NCBI RefSeq assembly: GCF_003143775.1
Contig: NZ_QFRJ01000001.1
Span: forward strand, 496,001-560,000
DNA length: 64,000 bases
DNA from: Brumimicrobium oceani
GTDB taxonomy: Bacteria > Bacteroidota > Bacteroidia > Flavobacteriales_D > Crocinitomicaceae
Reading direction: 5' to 3'
In this document: piece after piece, positions 1 through 11,402 of the stretch
Numbering within the stretch: position 1 is the first letter of the stretch
Layout of the letters: each line of letters opens with the position of its first letter
Position numbers and translations under genes: made by a program
The notes under the pieces: model-generated
Seen by the model: the letters and a program-made list of their open reading frames with translations, nothing else
What the model was told of the DNA's origin: nothing
The model's database searches: none

Positions 1-732
1 GCTATTGTTATACAAGACGATTTTGTTCCTGCTTTATACAATATTGCCAATGCCTATCTCGACGCCAACAAAATAGAGTCTGCATTAGAATATTATAAAA
101 AATGTTTAGAGTTAGATAAAAACGATCCTATGGTATTTTGTTCCATGGGAGAATGTTACGAAGAGTTGGCAGATTACGAAAAAGCCTATCAAATGTATAA
201 CAAAAGCACTATTCTATTGCCGCAGCTGGCAGACGCTTGGTTGGGGAAGGGAATAATGAGCGATTTGATGGAAAATCACACGCGTGCGGTTCAAGAGCTT
301 ATCGTAGCTGTCGATTTAGAGCCCGAAAAAGGAGATTTTTGGAGAGCTCTCGCTAACGCTTACGAAAATAAAAACCAAACAGAACAAGCGCTCAAGGCCT
401 ACGAAAAAGCGGTCCAATTAGAGCCAAATGAAAAAGAAATAATAATAGATTATCTCTCTTTCTTGGCAGGACAATCTATGGAATTAGTTTTTGAAGCAGT
501 TGAAAAGAATAAAGAACTCAATAATAATAATGTAACTAAAATGGTGCTTTGTTATTGTCATTGGATGGTAGGAAATCAATCTGAATCTATGATGATATTT
601 GATGAAGTCCTAGAAAATGATGCTATTTTGGCGAAAAGTTTATTTTTGCATTTTCCAGAAATGAGCAAGGCATCTTATTTTATAGATAGGTTACATGAAC
701 TTGACGAAAGTAAAGACAATGAAAAATTTTGA
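1..732 (+). CDS. TPR repeat protein, 5' end outside the window
   Basis: The reading frame is open from the first base and ends with TGA at 730-732, so about 243 C-terminal residues are visible and the start lies upstream. It contains at least three tetratricopeptide repeats with the usual spacing of small and aromatic residues (ALYNIANAYLDANKIESALEY near the edge, AWLGKGIMSDLMENHTRAVQ, FWRALANAYENKNQTEQALK). TPR arrays are protein-protein interaction scaffolds. The last 80 residues are helical but no longer repeat-like. The stop codon overlaps the next gene by 14 bases, so it is translationally linked to the ComA-like gene. Partner and cell location cannot be told from this fragment. Confidence 0.85.
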   Translation, partial: AIVIQDDFVPALYNIANAYLDANKIESALEYYKKCLELDKNDPMVFCSMGECYEELADYEKAYQMYNKSTILLPQLADAWLGKGIMSDLMENHTRAVQELIVAVDLEPEKGDFWRALANAYENKNQTEQALKAYEKAVQLEPNEKEIIIDYLSFLAGQSMELVFEAVEKNKELNNNNVTKMVLCYCHWMVGNQSESMMIFDEVLENDAILAKSLFLHFPEMSKASYFIDRLHELDESKDNEKF

Positions 733-1546
733 ATTACCTTTTATTCCTGAAAGACCCGAAAAACCTCGGGAAAAGGGATTAACAATGATGATGGACAAAG
801 GCTTAAGTCTTTCCCAAACAGCAGATTTTATAGAAGCGAACAAGCACCTTACAGATATTGTGAAGTTTGGTTTCGGAACAGCATTCGTTACCAACGACTT
901 AGAAGAAAAAATCGCGTTATACAAATCCAATAATATTAGGCCATACTTTGGAGGAACATTATTCGAGGCATTTTATGCTAGAGGAATGTTTGAAGATTAT
1001 TTGCGATTAGTAGATAAGTATGACTTAGATTTGGCTGAAATATCTGATGGTTCTATCATTATTCCTCATGACAAAAAGTGTGAACTAATTCACACCATGG
1101 CCAAAGACAGAACGGTTTTATCTGAAGTTGGATCAAAAGACTCTGGTATTTTAATTTCTCCAAATAAATGGATTAAAATGATGAGTACAGAGCTGGAAGC
1201 CGGATCTTGGAAAGTGATTGCTGAAGGTAGAGAAAGTGGAAATGTTGGAGTTTTTAGACCTAATGGAACAGCGCATACTTTTTTGATTAACAAAATTATC
1301 GCTAAGATTGAACCCAATCGAATTCTTTGGGAAGCACCAATTAAAAATCAACAAGTTTGGTTTATTAAATTATTTGGAGCTAACGTAAACCTTGGTAATA
1401 TTGCTCCACATGAAGTTATTCCATTAGAATGTTTAAGAATTGGCTTACGTGGTGATACATTCTTTGAGAATCTACCAGAAGATTATGCAACACGTTTAAA
1501 GCAAGTTAATTCTGACGATATAGAAGAAGAGGAAGAAAATCAATAA
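719..1546 (+). CDS. Phosphosulfolactate synthase (ComA) family protein
   Basis: The 275-residue product matches the ComA/YitD family, TIM-barrel enzymes that add sulfite to phosphoenolpyruvate to give (2R)-phospho-3-sulfolactate, the first step of coenzyme M or sulfolactate synthesis. Recognisable family features are KFGFGTAFV near residue 50, the YFGGTLFEAF segment, the LAEISDGSI strand with its acidic residues, a VIAEGRESG strand and the C-terminal ECLRIGLRGDTF. I chose the ATG at 719, which overlaps the upstream gene by 14 bases; an upstream in-frame ATG at 695 would add eight poorly conserved residues. A glutamate-rich tail ends the protein. In Bacteroidota the physiological product is not settled; sulfolactate or a sulfonolipid precursor would be inference. 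Confidence 0.85.
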   Translation: MKNFELPFIPERPEKPREKGLTMMMDKGLSLSQTADFIEANKHLTDIVKFGFGTAFVTNDLEEKIALYKSNNIRPYFGGTLFEAFYARGMFEDYLRLVDKYDLDLAEISDGSIIIPHDKKCELIHTMAKDRTVLSEVGSKDSGILISPNKWIKMMSTELEAGSWKVIAEGRESGNVGVFRPNGTAHTFLINKIIAKIEPNRILWEAPIKNQQVWFIKLFGANVNLGNIAPHEVIPLECLRIGLRGDTFFENLPEDYATRLKQVNSDDIEEEEENQ

Positions 1547-1555
1547 TCTAGAGTT

Positions 1556-2449
1556 ATGAAGGGATTAGAAAATATAAAATCTATTAGTGGCCATAATGGT
1601 GCAATTTACGATGTTATTTTTTGTGATCCTTTCCTATTTACAACAAGTGCTGACAAATATGTTGCACAATGGAACCCAAAGACTGGCGAACAAACAAAAT
1701 TCGCTGTAAAATTAGAAAGGTCATCCTATAATATTGCTTTTTCAAAAAAACATAATCTTTTGGCTGTTGGTACTAATAATGGAGGAATTCATGTTATAAA
1801 TACAGAGAAGAAAGAGGAAATACGATTGTTAACGCAGCATAAAAGTGGTGTTTTTGCTTTAATTCATAATGAGAAAAAGGGACATTTCTACTCTGGTGAT
1901 AAAGATGGTGTTTTTTGTGCATGGAGCTCTGAAACTTTTGATTTATTGATCACCCTTCCTTATAATTGTGGTAAAATTCGAGAAATTTCCCTTAGCGAAG
2001 ATGGCGAATTTTTAGCTATTTGTGGTCAGGATGGAATCGTTAGAATTTTAGAAACATCTTTCTTCAATCAGACAAATGAATTAACAGCACATAAAGAAGG
2101 GGCAAACTGCGCTTTATTTGATGGTGATTTTTTATATACCGGAGGAAAAGATGCCCACATAAAGAAATGGAATTGGAAAGATGAAAAACAATTATTAACT
2201 ATTCCAGCTCATAATTATGCGGTTTACGATTTAGAATTTTTAAATAATAAGAAAAATCTAGTTTCTGTTAGTTTCGACAAAAGTATTAAGCTTTGGAACA
2301 CTGAAGATATTTCCATTATTGAAAGAATAGAATTTAAAAATAGGGGACACCGGCACACCGTTAATAGAATCGCCAAAATTTCTGAAAATTCTTTTGCCAC
2401 TGTCAGTGATGACAGAAAAATTAAAATCTGGAAGTTGAAAAATGATTAG
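1556..2449 (+). CDS. WD40 repeat protein
   Basis: This 297-residue protein has no signal peptide or membrane segment and consists almost entirely of WD40 repeats, about seven blades, which would form one beta-propeller. Repeat ends are visible as VAQWNP, IKKWNW, IKLWNT and IKIWKL, each preceded by a GH or AH dipeptide about 25-30 residues earlier (SGHNGAIYD, TAHKEGANC, PAHNYAVYD, RGHRHTVNR). Such proteins are cytoplasmic scaffolds. It starts 9 bases after the ComA-like gene and is probably in the same operon. No catalytic domain is present. The specific role is unknown. Confidence 0.88.
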   Translation: MKGLENIKSISGHNGAIYDVIFCDPFLFTTSADKYVAQWNPKTGEQTKFAVKLERSSYNIAFSKKHNLLAVGTNNGGIHVINTEKKEEIRLLTQHKSGVFALIHNEKKGHFYSGDKDGVFCAWSSETFDLLITLPYNCGKIREISLSEDGEFLAICGQDGIVRILETSFFNQTNELTAHKEGANCALFDGDFLYTGGKDAHIKKWNWKDEKQLLTIPAHNYAVYDLEFLNNKKNLVSVSFDKSIKLWNTEDISIIERIEFKNRGHRHTVNRIAKISENSFATVSDDRKIKIWKLKND

Positions 2450-2600
2450 GTAAACGGATAGTCACTGGTTTGTTTTTAGCTCAAGGGAGAAAAAATAATA
2501 CCTTCCCAGCTTACAATTATCTACTTGGAATTTTCATGCTGCCATTTAATCAAGCTGGTATTCAGGCAATCTAACAACAAATAGCTTAGCATAATAATCT

Positions 2601-2637
2601 AAAAGAAAAATGGGCTGATATCAATTATCAACCCATT
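2601..2637 (-). terminator. Rho-independent terminator of the TsaC/Sua5 gene
   Basis: Read on the minus strand, a 12-bp stem (2626-2637 with 2609-2620, one C/A mismatch, loop of five bases) is followed by a T-rich stretch, TTTTTCTTTT. It lies 23 bases downstream of the stop codon of the minus-strand gene at 2660, as expected for an intrinsic terminator. Confidence 0.75.
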
Positions 2638-2659
2638 GTCAAAATTACATTATATCATT

Positions 2660-3271
2660 TTATAAAATACCAGCACCTTGACGAATCAATTCTGGAGCAT
2701 CTCCAGTACAGTCTATTACAGTAGACGCCTCTAACTTTCCTGGACCCCCGTCTATAATTGTTTTTACTTGATCATCAAATTGTTCGTATATTTTATAGGG
2801 ATCAATAAAATACTCCAGCATATCATCCTCATTATTATTTAATGAAGAAGTTACTAAAGGATTACCCAAAGCTTCAACAATTTCTAAAACAATATTGTTG
2901 TCAGGTATTTTAATCCCCAATTCTGTTCGCGTGGTATCAAATAGTTTTGTCACTTCACTCGATGCATTTAAAATATAGGTAAACGGACCAGGTAAAGTTC
3001 GTTTCATTAATTTAAAAGTTGGTTGTGGAAGGTGCTTCACATATTCTGAAACCTGACTTAAATCTTTACAGATAATGGAGAATTTTGAATTTTTCAGTTT
3101 CATTCCTTTAAACTTGGCCAATTTCTCCAAGGCTTTTTTATTCTTTAAATCACAACCAATCGCATAGACTGAATCCGTTGGATAAATAATAATTTCACCT
3201 TTCTTTAACTCACTTACAATGTCATCGATTAGTCGCTTATCGATGTTGTTGTTATTAATTTCTATTAGCAT
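2660..3271 (-). CDS. L-threonylcarbamoyladenylate synthase-type protein (TsaC/Sua5/YciO)
   Basis: The 203-residue product has the YrdC fold: IIIYPTDSVYAIGCDL at residues 27-42, KFKGMKLKNSKFSII with the nucleotide-binding lysines, and LPGPFTYIL around residue 93. TsaC/Sua5 enzymes make threonylcarbamoyl-AMP from threonine, bicarbonate and ATP for the t6A37 modification of tRNA. The length matches the short YciO/TsaC class without the Sua5 C-terminal domain. The KGR-type motif is changed to KGMKLKNSK, so it may be the YciO paralogue rather than the essential enzyme. It stands alone with its own terminator. Confidence 0.85.
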   Translation of the reverse strand: MLIEINNNNIDKRLIDDIVSELKKGEIIIYPTDSVYAIGCDLKNKKALEKLAKFKGMKLKNSKFSIICKDLSQVSEYVKHLPQPTFKLMKRTLPGPFTYILNASSEVTKLFDTTRTELGIKIPDNNIVLEIVEALGNPLVTSSLNNNEDDMLEYFIDPYKIYEQFDDQVKTIIDGGPGKLEASTVIDCTGDAPELIRQGAGIL

Positions 3272-3608
3272 AGATTCATTTTTTAATTTCCCAAGTAAGT
3301 TAATGAAAAAATTGATTTGGAAAATTATTTATGAACTAAAATTGTCTAAAAAATACAGGAAACTTAGTCCACTTGATAATTGACTGAAAATGTATTGTTT
3401 TTCTTGAGCTTTACAAGATAGACAAGAGCGGGTGATCTTCATTAGATTTTTGTTAAACTGTAATTTCAGCGCGATTCACACCCTGACTTTTTTCAAGCTT
3501 AAAAGTAGTTTCAGGGTCAGCTGGAAGAAAGTACATTTCTCTCTGAATTAAGCTGAATTGTTCACAGAAACAAAACTATTCATTTAAAACACCTACTTAA
3601 AGCGTTAT
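3272..3608. other. Intergenic, no recognised feature
   Basis: These 337 bases separate the TsaC-like and DUF2141 genes. I see no open reading frame, tRNA or strong hairpin. A weak inverted pair (ACCCTGA and TCAGGGT, near 3480-3520) is too loose to call. Confidence 0.5.
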
Positions 3609-4121
3609 TCAATAGTACTTTATCCTGATTTGAATAGTCTGCGCTTTCTTAGAAAACTCAAAACTAGCTTCTTCAAAACTAGGTGGGCCAAAGCTTCCTT
3701 CAGCGTTATTACTCATTCCAATACCTTCTTTTGGGATTCCAATAAAATTAGTATCGAGCCGTTGATTTGAATTTTCATCATGAACTAAACTAACGCCATA
3801 GTTACCAAATGGAACATTCTCTATCTTTATTCTACTGGAATTATTAGTAATTTCCTGTTCAACTAAATATTTGGCCAAGTTGGGAGTTCCAGGAAAGCCA
3901 CTTTTAGAATTAAATACACTGCCAATAATCTTACCAGTGTTGTTTCTCATTCCAACCACTTCAATGATCAAGGTGGCAGATTTTTCTTGTCCAAACACTG
4001 TTACCGAATGAGCTAGAATACCCCCTAATAAGAGCAGTACAGTGGGTAGTAATTTTGAAAGATTAGAATAAAATGTGTTATTATTTTTCAAGATAGTTTT
4101 TTTAAGATGATGCTTTAACAA
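3609..4121 (-). CDS. DUF2141 domain protein, secreted
   Basis: A 170-residue protein with a hydrophobic stretch at about residues 24-44 that looks like a signal peptide ending near FGQ-EK. The mature part is a DUF2141 domain: IEVVGMRNNTGKIIGSVFNS, then NVPFGNYGVSLVHDENSNQ and RLDTNFIGIPKEGIGMSNN, followed by GPPSFEEASF. These are the family hallmarks, including the HDENSN loop. DUF2141 proteins are small exported beta-rich proteins common in Bacteroidota and Proteobacteria; no biochemical role is established. The first 20 residues are unusually basic for a signal peptide; an internal start is possible. Confidence 0.85.
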   Translation of the reverse strand: MLKHHLKKTILKNNNTFYSNLSKLLPTVLLLLGGILAHSVTVFGQEKSATLIIEVVGMRNNTGKIIGSVFNSKSGFPGTPNLAKYLVEQEITNNSSRIKIENVPFGNYGVSLVHDENSNQRLDTNFIGIPKEGIGMSNNAEGSFGPPSFEEASFEFSKKAQTIQIRIKYY

Positions 4122-4151
4122 TAAATAATGCTAGAATGTTTATTCTTGATG

Positions 4152-4187
4152 TAAAAAGAAAGACCTTACTCTAAGCAGAATAAGGCC
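4152..4187 (-). terminator. Probable terminator downstream of yidC
   Basis: On the minus strand an 11-bp imperfect stem (4177-4187 with 4162-4172, including G-T pairs, four-base loop) is followed by TTTCTTTTT. It lies 30 bases after the yidC stop codon. Confidence 0.65.
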
Positions 4188-4217
4188 CTTCATTGTATTT
4201 TATAAAGAAATAGAAAA

Positions 4218-6179
4218 TTACTTCTTACCGTTTTTTAGTTTTTCTTGCTGTGCTTTTTGCATTTGCTCTAAGCGTTCTTGGAATTTAGATTTTCCTTTTT
4301 TCTTTCCTTCCTTTTTACTCGCATCTTGGCGTTTGGCCATTTTTGCTTTCAATTTATCTTCATTCACAAAGAAATTCTTAATCATCACCATAGTTAAAAT
4401 AGACATTAACGTTGAGATGAAGTAATAATAACTTAATCCTGATGCATAATTGTTGAAGAAGAAAATCATCATAATAGGGAAGAAGTACATGATAACTTTC
4501 ATATTTGGCATTCCCGGCTGTGATGGTTGCTGCATGTTACTACTGTTTAAAACAGTGTAAAACAAAGTGGTTACCGCCATTAATAGGGTAAATAAACTTA
4601 CGTGCGCACCATAAAATGGAATATTGAAACTTAAATCTAAAATAGAATCATAACTTGATAAATCTTCAGCCCAAAGAAAGCCTTCCTGACGCAAGGTAAA
4701 GGTACTTGGGAAAAAGCGGAAAACTGCAAACAAAATCGGCATTTGAATTAACATCGGAATACATCCCGCCAATGGACTTGCACCAGACTCTCGATAGAGT
4801 GACATCATTTCCATTTGTTTTTTCATAGCATCATCCTTTTCAGGATATTTTTTGTTGATTTCTTCAACCTCTGGCTTCAAAATTCTCATTTTCGCAGAAG
4901 AAGCATACATTTTCCATTGAATAGGAGTAAGGATTAGTTTGATAATTACAGTCAATAGTAAAATTGCAATACCTAAGCTCATTCCGTAACCTGCTAACCA
5001 TACGAATAGGGGTTGAATTGCATAGATGTTAATCCATCTAAATAATCCCCAACCATAATTAATGATATCCTCACTACCATTAGCATAAGATTCTAATAAA
5101 TCATAATCATTTGGACCAAAGAACCATTTCATCTCAGCGTTTCCAGAACCTGTATTACTCATTCCTATATTCATAGAAGAGCTATACTCTTTAATATGAG
5201 TTGAATCTTTAAAAGATCCTTCTTCGTAATTTGTTACTTTGAAATTCGTACCTTCCTTCTTGAAACTTTGATCTGGCATGATGATAGAAGAGAAGTAACT
5301 TTGTTTAAAAGCAACCCAATCAACATTCGTTTCTGCATTAAATTCATCATCGGAATATTCAGAAAGGTAATCATATGAGCCGTTTGATTCTTTAAAGAAG
5401 ATGGTTGAAATTCTGCGTTGTTCAGAAAGTAATCTCTCTGTTTTCAACAGTTCAACATGCCAATCTAGGAAAACTTGATCTGAATTAACTTCACCTTCAA
5501 AGCCATTCATTTTCACCTCATAATTGATGTGGTATTGCTCTGGGGTAATCGAATAAATTTGTTCAATTGACTTACCGTCTTCAAAATTGGCTATAAAAGA
5601 AATGTAGTTGTCTGTATTTTTTGAAATCTCAAAAGCAATTCCAGTCGTATTTTGTTCACCTTCATTTGTTTTGAACCTCAAACCATTAGAAGCAACCTCT
5701 TCATTAAAAAGTTCAAGTGGATCAATCTTATCTGTTCCCGTATTTTTACTAAAATCATCATAAGTTTGGTGTTCTTTTAGGAATACACTTTTTACACCAC
5801 CACCTTTATTCGTTAAAATAACTTTGAGTTTTTCATTCTCTAAGATATAAGTTTCTTCCTCTACATCTCTGGCTTTAACAACTCCTTCTTTTTTAGTCGG
5901 CGCAGCATCAATACTTCTATAAACAGTATTACCTAAACTATCAAAAACTGTGTTACCGTTTTCATCTAAAAGAGCAACTGGTTCTGCTTTTTCATCAGTT
6001 TCAATTGTAGTTTTCTTTTGTTCGTCTGCTTTTTCAACTGCTTCTTTTTGTTGCTGGGCTATTTGTTCTTGTTGCGCCATTCTTTCTTTCAGCTCTTCTT
6101 CCGAAGGCTGATTAAAAAAGGTGAAAAGCGCCAGTATTAAACCGATTAAACCTAAACCAATAATTGTATTTTTATCCAT
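4218..6179 (-). CDS. yidC: Membrane protein insertase YidC
   Basis: YidC inserts and folds inner-membrane proteins, alone or with SecYEG. The 653-residue product has an N-terminal membrane anchor (residues 5-20), a glutamine/glutamate-rich linker, a large periplasmic domain (about 110-370), and the conserved C-terminal core: AGYGMSLGIAILLLTVIIKL, the PLAGCIPMLIQMPILFAVF segment and YYYFISTLMSILTMVMI. The basic C-terminal tail (KKEGKKKGKSKFQERLEQ) is typical of Bacteroidota forms, which are longer than the E. coli protein. It follows pyrG by 36 bases on the same strand and is likely co-transcribed with it. Confidence 0.97.
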   Translation of the reverse strand: MDKNTIIGLGLIGLILALFTFFNQPSEEELKERMAQQEQIAQQQKEAVEKADEQKKTTIETDEKAEPVALLDENGNTVFDSLGNTVYRSIDAAPTKKEGVVKARDVEEETYILENEKLKVILTNKGGGVKSVFLKEHQTYDDFSKNTGTDKIDPLELFNEEVASNGLRFKTNEGEQNTTGIAFEISKNTDNYISFIANFEDGKSIEQIYSITPEQYHINYEVKMNGFEGEVNSDQVFLDWHVELLKTERLLSEQRRISTIFFKESNGSYDYLSEYSDDEFNAETNVDWVAFKQSYFSSIIMPDQSFKKEGTNFKVTNYEEGSFKDSTHIKEYSSSMNIGMSNTGSGNAEMKWFFGPNDYDLLESYANGSEDIINYGWGLFRWINIYAIQPLFVWLAGYGMSLGIAILLLTVIIKLILTPIQWKMYASSAKMRILKPEVEEINKKYPEKDDAMKKQMEMMSLYRESGASPLAGCIPMLIQMPILFAVFRFFPSTFTLRQEGFLWAEDLSSYDSILDLSFNIPFYGAHVSLFTLLMAVTTLFYTVLNSSNMQQPSQPGMPNMKVIMYFFPIMMIFFFNNYASGLSYYYFISTLMSILTMVMIKNFFVNEDKLKAKMAKRQDASKKEGKKKGKSKFQERLEQMQKAQQEKLKNGKK

Positions 6180-6215
6180 TACACTGTTTTTCTTATCTCT
6201 TTACTCTAAAATTTA

Positions 6216-8426
<2,211 letters not shown>

Positions 8427-8538
8427 TAAAAAAAAAGTGGGGTAAGCAACATGCATCGCACTGCTACAACCTCTTACCCTTGCTACATTCCTGTCCTGGG
8501 GGATTCAGAGGGAGCTAGTCGTACATAACTTACCCCGC
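8427..8538 (-). ncRNA. ffs: Signal recognition particle RNA (bacterial small SRP RNA)
   Basis: On the minus strand an RNA of about 100 nt starts near 8538 and ends in an oligo-U run encoded by the A-tract 8427-8436. Its ends pair: GGGGTAAG (8536-8529) with CTTACCCC (8446-8439). The apical part carries CAGGACAGGAATGTAGCAAG, which lines up with the E. coli 4.5S apical loop CAGGTCCGGAAGGAAGCAGC, including the GGAA tetraloop and the AGCA of the asymmetric loop that Ffh contacts. The RNA is the scaffold of the signal recognition particle that delivers nascent membrane proteins to FtsY. It lies between ispH and pyrG. The exact 5' end is estimated. Confidence 0.88.
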
Positions 8539-8589
8539 AGCAAAATTAGTAATTTGATTTTAGTCTGCAAGCATTATCAATATAATTTA

Positions 8590-9819
8590 TTAAATATTTT
8601 TTGCTGCTGCTGCAATCACATCATCAATTGACTTTGTATCATTGAAATAGGACAAAACTTTATGAAGAACTCTGTCTACAACAGCATCCGGACAAGACGC
8701 TCCCGAGGTTAGTACAATATCTAAGACATCGTTTTCTGGAAGAAAACCATTCGTTATTTCCAGCTCCTTTGAGTGAATGTTGAAGTGCTTAATTTCGTAT
8801 TTGCTTTTTATATCGTCTTCGGTATTGATAAAGTAACAAGGATACTTTTCTTCCAGTAATTCAACCAAATGCGTGGTATTTGAACTATTGTATCCACCAA
8901 CCACAATCGCAAGATCAGCATCAGACTCCATTAATCCATAAGTAGAATTTTGGTTATCATTCGTCGCGTAACAAAGGGTATCTCGGGTATCAGCAAAGTG
9001 GCTTTTTATTTTATCCAGACCGTATTTATGAATCATCGTGTCTTTAACAAAGTCCGCGATTTCTTGTGTTTCAGAGGCTAACATTGTAGTTTGATTAACC
9101 ACACCAAGCTTATCTAGATGAACATCGACATCAAAGCCTTCGGTATATTTACCTTCAAAGTAAGTGTAAAAACTCTCTTTCGGCTTATTCCCCATAACAA
9201 TATCCATTAGAAAAACAGTATCTCCAATATCGCGAACAACAACAGAAGGTGCATTAAAGGAACTGTGAGAAAAAGTTGCCCTTGTCTCTTCATGGTTATG
9301 TTTACCATGGATAATGATGCTATGATCAGACTCACCAAGACTTTTGGAACGGTTCCAAACTTTTTCAACAAAGGGGCAAGTCGTATTATACGCCTTAACA
9401 TCTACACCTTTCTCTTCCAGTTTTACAACAGTCTCTAATGGAGCGCCAAAAGCAGGAATAATAATTACATCATCTGGCTTTAATTCATCAAAGGAAATTA
9501 ATTCATTCCCTTCCGTGTCTTGGAGAAATTTAATTCCGTTATCCAACAAGTCTGCATTCACATTTGGATTATGAATCATTTGACTCAGCAAGAATATACG
9601 TTTACCCTGGTTTTCAACAATGGCCTTGTAAGAAATTTCAATTGCATTTTCAACGCCATAGCAAAACCCAAAATGTCTGGCGATATGGAAGCGTACTGGC
9701 CCAAAGTTAAGGATGGTTGGTGTAAAATCTTTTTTTCTAGGATCTGCCACCTTACGCAAATTCTTAACTTTAGATATAATAGGAGAGCGGTAAAACTCTG
9801 GGATATCAAACTCTTTCAT
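8590..9819 (-). CDS. ispH: 4-hydroxy-3-methylbut-2-enyl diphosphate reductase
   Basis: IspH is the last enzyme of the non-mevalonate pathway, reducing HMBPP to isopentenyl and dimethylallyl diphosphate with a [4Fe-4S] cluster. The three cluster cysteines are visible in HFGFCYGVENA, YNTTCPFVEKVW and TSGASCPDAVVD. HNHEET and VVNQTTMLASET are substrate-site motifs, and VGGYNSSNTTHLVE is conserved. At 409 residues it is about 90 longer than E. coli IspH and belongs to the long class seen in Bacteroidota and cyanobacteria, with an N-terminal extension and an insertion around residues 190-240. Its promoter (9840-9847) is close to the start. Confidence 0.96.
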   Translation of the reverse strand: MKEFDIPEFYRSPIISKVKNLRKVADPRKKDFTPTILNFGPVRFHIARHFGFCYGVENAIEISYKAIVENQGKRIFLLSQMIHNPNVNADLLDNGIKFLQDTEGNELISFDELKPDDVIIIPAFGAPLETVVKLEEKGVDVKAYNTTCPFVEKVWNRSKSLGESDHSIIIHGKHNHEETRATFSHSSFNAPSVVVRDIGDTVFLMDIVMGNKPKESFYTYFEGKYTEGFDVDVHLDKLGVVNQTTMLASETQEIADFVKDTMIHKYGLDKIKSHFADTRDTLCYATNDNQNSTYGLMESDADLAIVVGGYNSSNTTHLVELLEEKYPCYFINTEDDIKSKYEIKHFNIHSKELEITNGFLPENDVLDIVLTSGASCPDAVVDRVLHKVLSYFNDTKSIDDVIAAAAKNI

Positions 9820-9839
9820 CTTATTTTACTTTTACATTT

Positions 9840-9847
9840 CAAAGATA
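9840..9847 (-). promoter_or_regulatory. -7 promoter element for ispH
   Basis: The minus strand reads TATCTTTG 20 bases upstream of the ispH ATG, a perfect Bacteroidota -7 motif. A TTC at 9865-9867 lies 17 bases upstream as a possible -33 variant. Confidence 0.65.
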
Positions 9848-9867
9848 ATGCTTATTTGTTGATTGAA

Positions 9868-10262
9868 GCGTTGTATTTTTATTAGACCTCAAAATGATAA
9901 CTAAATGTTCACTTTAAAACATAGATTGCTTAAGAAAGTTTATGCGCACAGAATTTTGATATCCAATACAAAATTGATTTTTGCAATTTTTAATAATTCA
10001 GACTTCACAATTAAATTTGTAAAAACCTTGTAGTCAAGTGTTAAAATTCAAACACCTAAAGTAGTTGTGTGATGTTTATCTGAAAAAGGAAGAATTCAAA
10101 AAAATGCATTTTAAGAGCTGTTAAGCACTTAGTTTTAAAGAAAATAAGGGCTTTAAACAAAACGACTTGTTTTTAAATAGAAAAACCTATAGTTTAATTC
10201 AAGTCTATTAATTGATTTACTACCAAAGAACTAAAGGTACAAATCTTACTCATCTACAAGCA
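9868..10262. other. Intergenic, no recognised feature
   Basis: About 395 very AT-rich bases between the ispH promoter and the stop of the next minus-strand gene. I see no reading frame, RNA gene or clear hairpin. Confidence 0.5.
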
Positions 10263-11381
10263 TCAAGAAACATTACTTACACGTGTGCTAGCATTTTGAT
10301 TACTTGACTGATCGAGTAATGATATTGGTCGAATAGCTTTACGAATATTCATCCATTTTTCCGGATATTGCTGAAGCAGATAAGCAATTTTAGATTTCTT
10401 TTTCTTGATGGCATCTGTTATCGCAGGAGGTGTAACTGGAGGATCCAACTGTGCTGCAACATTTTTTCCATTTATAGAAAGCCCAAGCGCTGCTGCACGT
10501 AAAGCAGCCTCCTCGTATTTATCCAGTAAGAATGAAGTTTTACCGTCGTTTTGATTGATAGTCGTCTTCGGCTTGTTTTCAGGTTGTTTCAGTTTATTTA
10601 ACTGGACATGATCTACTGTAACTTGAATCGTATCATCCGAAATATTTAAATTATAAGCTAAATAGACAGAATTTTTGATAATCAACTCAATCTGATCTAT
10701 AGTTAAACGCTCCTTCGCCAACTTGAAAATTACTTCATTATTAATAACGAATAATTTCTTGAGTTCTTTTTCTAACTTATTTTTGAAATCGTTAATAATA
10801 TTTCGAATCGACGAGCTATATAACTGTTCTGTAGATTTCAAATCATCAGTTAGTTGCTTAATTCTTAAATCTTTCTTTCGGTTTATATGTTGCACACTTT
10901 CCAAGAAATCTCTTTCCTGGACCACCCGAGTGTGTTCAGCTGAAAATATCGAACTTAAAATATGGCTCAAGATATGTTTTTCCTGAGTGCTCATTCCTTT
11001 GAATTTGCTATTTAAACTTTTCAGAAAAACGTTCTGAGGAAAGGCTATAGAGACTACATCTTTAAAACTATCGATGGGAGAGGGAAAATATAACCTTAAT
11101 ACGTTCAACTCATCCTCATCTTCAAAAGTCAATTGATTTTTTGATTTTTTATCTTCAGTAAACGGTTCCGGATTAGTCGTCCATTCTGAATTTAGCTGTG
11201 TATTCCTGATGTTTTGTGCCTTAACTTTTAGGTAATTATTCAGCGGGATTCCCTCGTTTGTAGAATAAATTTGCTTGTCGTAATCGAGCCAAATAGCAGA
11301 TACGACAGTAACACCGGGTAAAAACTCAGTTACCCTTTCAAGAATATAGGGGATGGGGTGATATGTACCAGCAAGTCTCAA
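10263..11381 (-). CDS. Unrecognised 372-residue protein: coiled coil and possible HTH end
   Basis: I do not recognise the family. Residues 1-150 look globular and sensor-like (VSAIWLDYDKQIYSTNEGIP; VLRLYFPSPIDSFKDVVSIA), and could be a GAF or PAS-type domain by pattern only. Residues 155-230 are charged and strongly helical, probably a coiled coil. A lysine/glutamine linker follows. The last 90 residues (LLDKYEEAALRAAALGLSI, then KNVAAQLDPPVTPPAITDAI and a KKKK run) resemble a helix-turn-helix with a basic flank. No signal peptide. A cytoplasmic regulator is plausible but unproven. It is divergent from the gene at 11508 across a CTTAA-rich spacer, so self-regulation through that spacer is a reasonable guess. 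Confidence 0.75.
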   Translation of the reverse strand: MRLAGTYHPIPYILERVTEFLPGVTVVSAIWLDYDKQIYSTNEGIPLNNYLKVKAQNIRNTQLNSEWTTNPEPFTEDKKSKNQLTFEDEDELNVLRLYFPSPIDSFKDVVSIAFPQNVFLKSLNSKFKGMSTQEKHILSHILSSIFSAEHTRVVQERDFLESVQHINRKKDLRIKQLTDDLKSTEQLYSSSIRNIINDFKNKLEKELKKLFVINNEVIFKLAKERLTIDQIELIIKNSVYLAYNLNISDDTIQVTVDHVQLNKLKQPENKPKTTINQNDGKTSFLLDKYEEAALRAAALGLSINGKNVAAQLDPPVTPPAITDAIKKKKSKIAYLLQQYPEKWMNIRKAIRPISLLDQSSNQNASTRVSNVS

Positions 11382-11402
11382 GAATTAGCAAAAATAGAAA
11401 AA

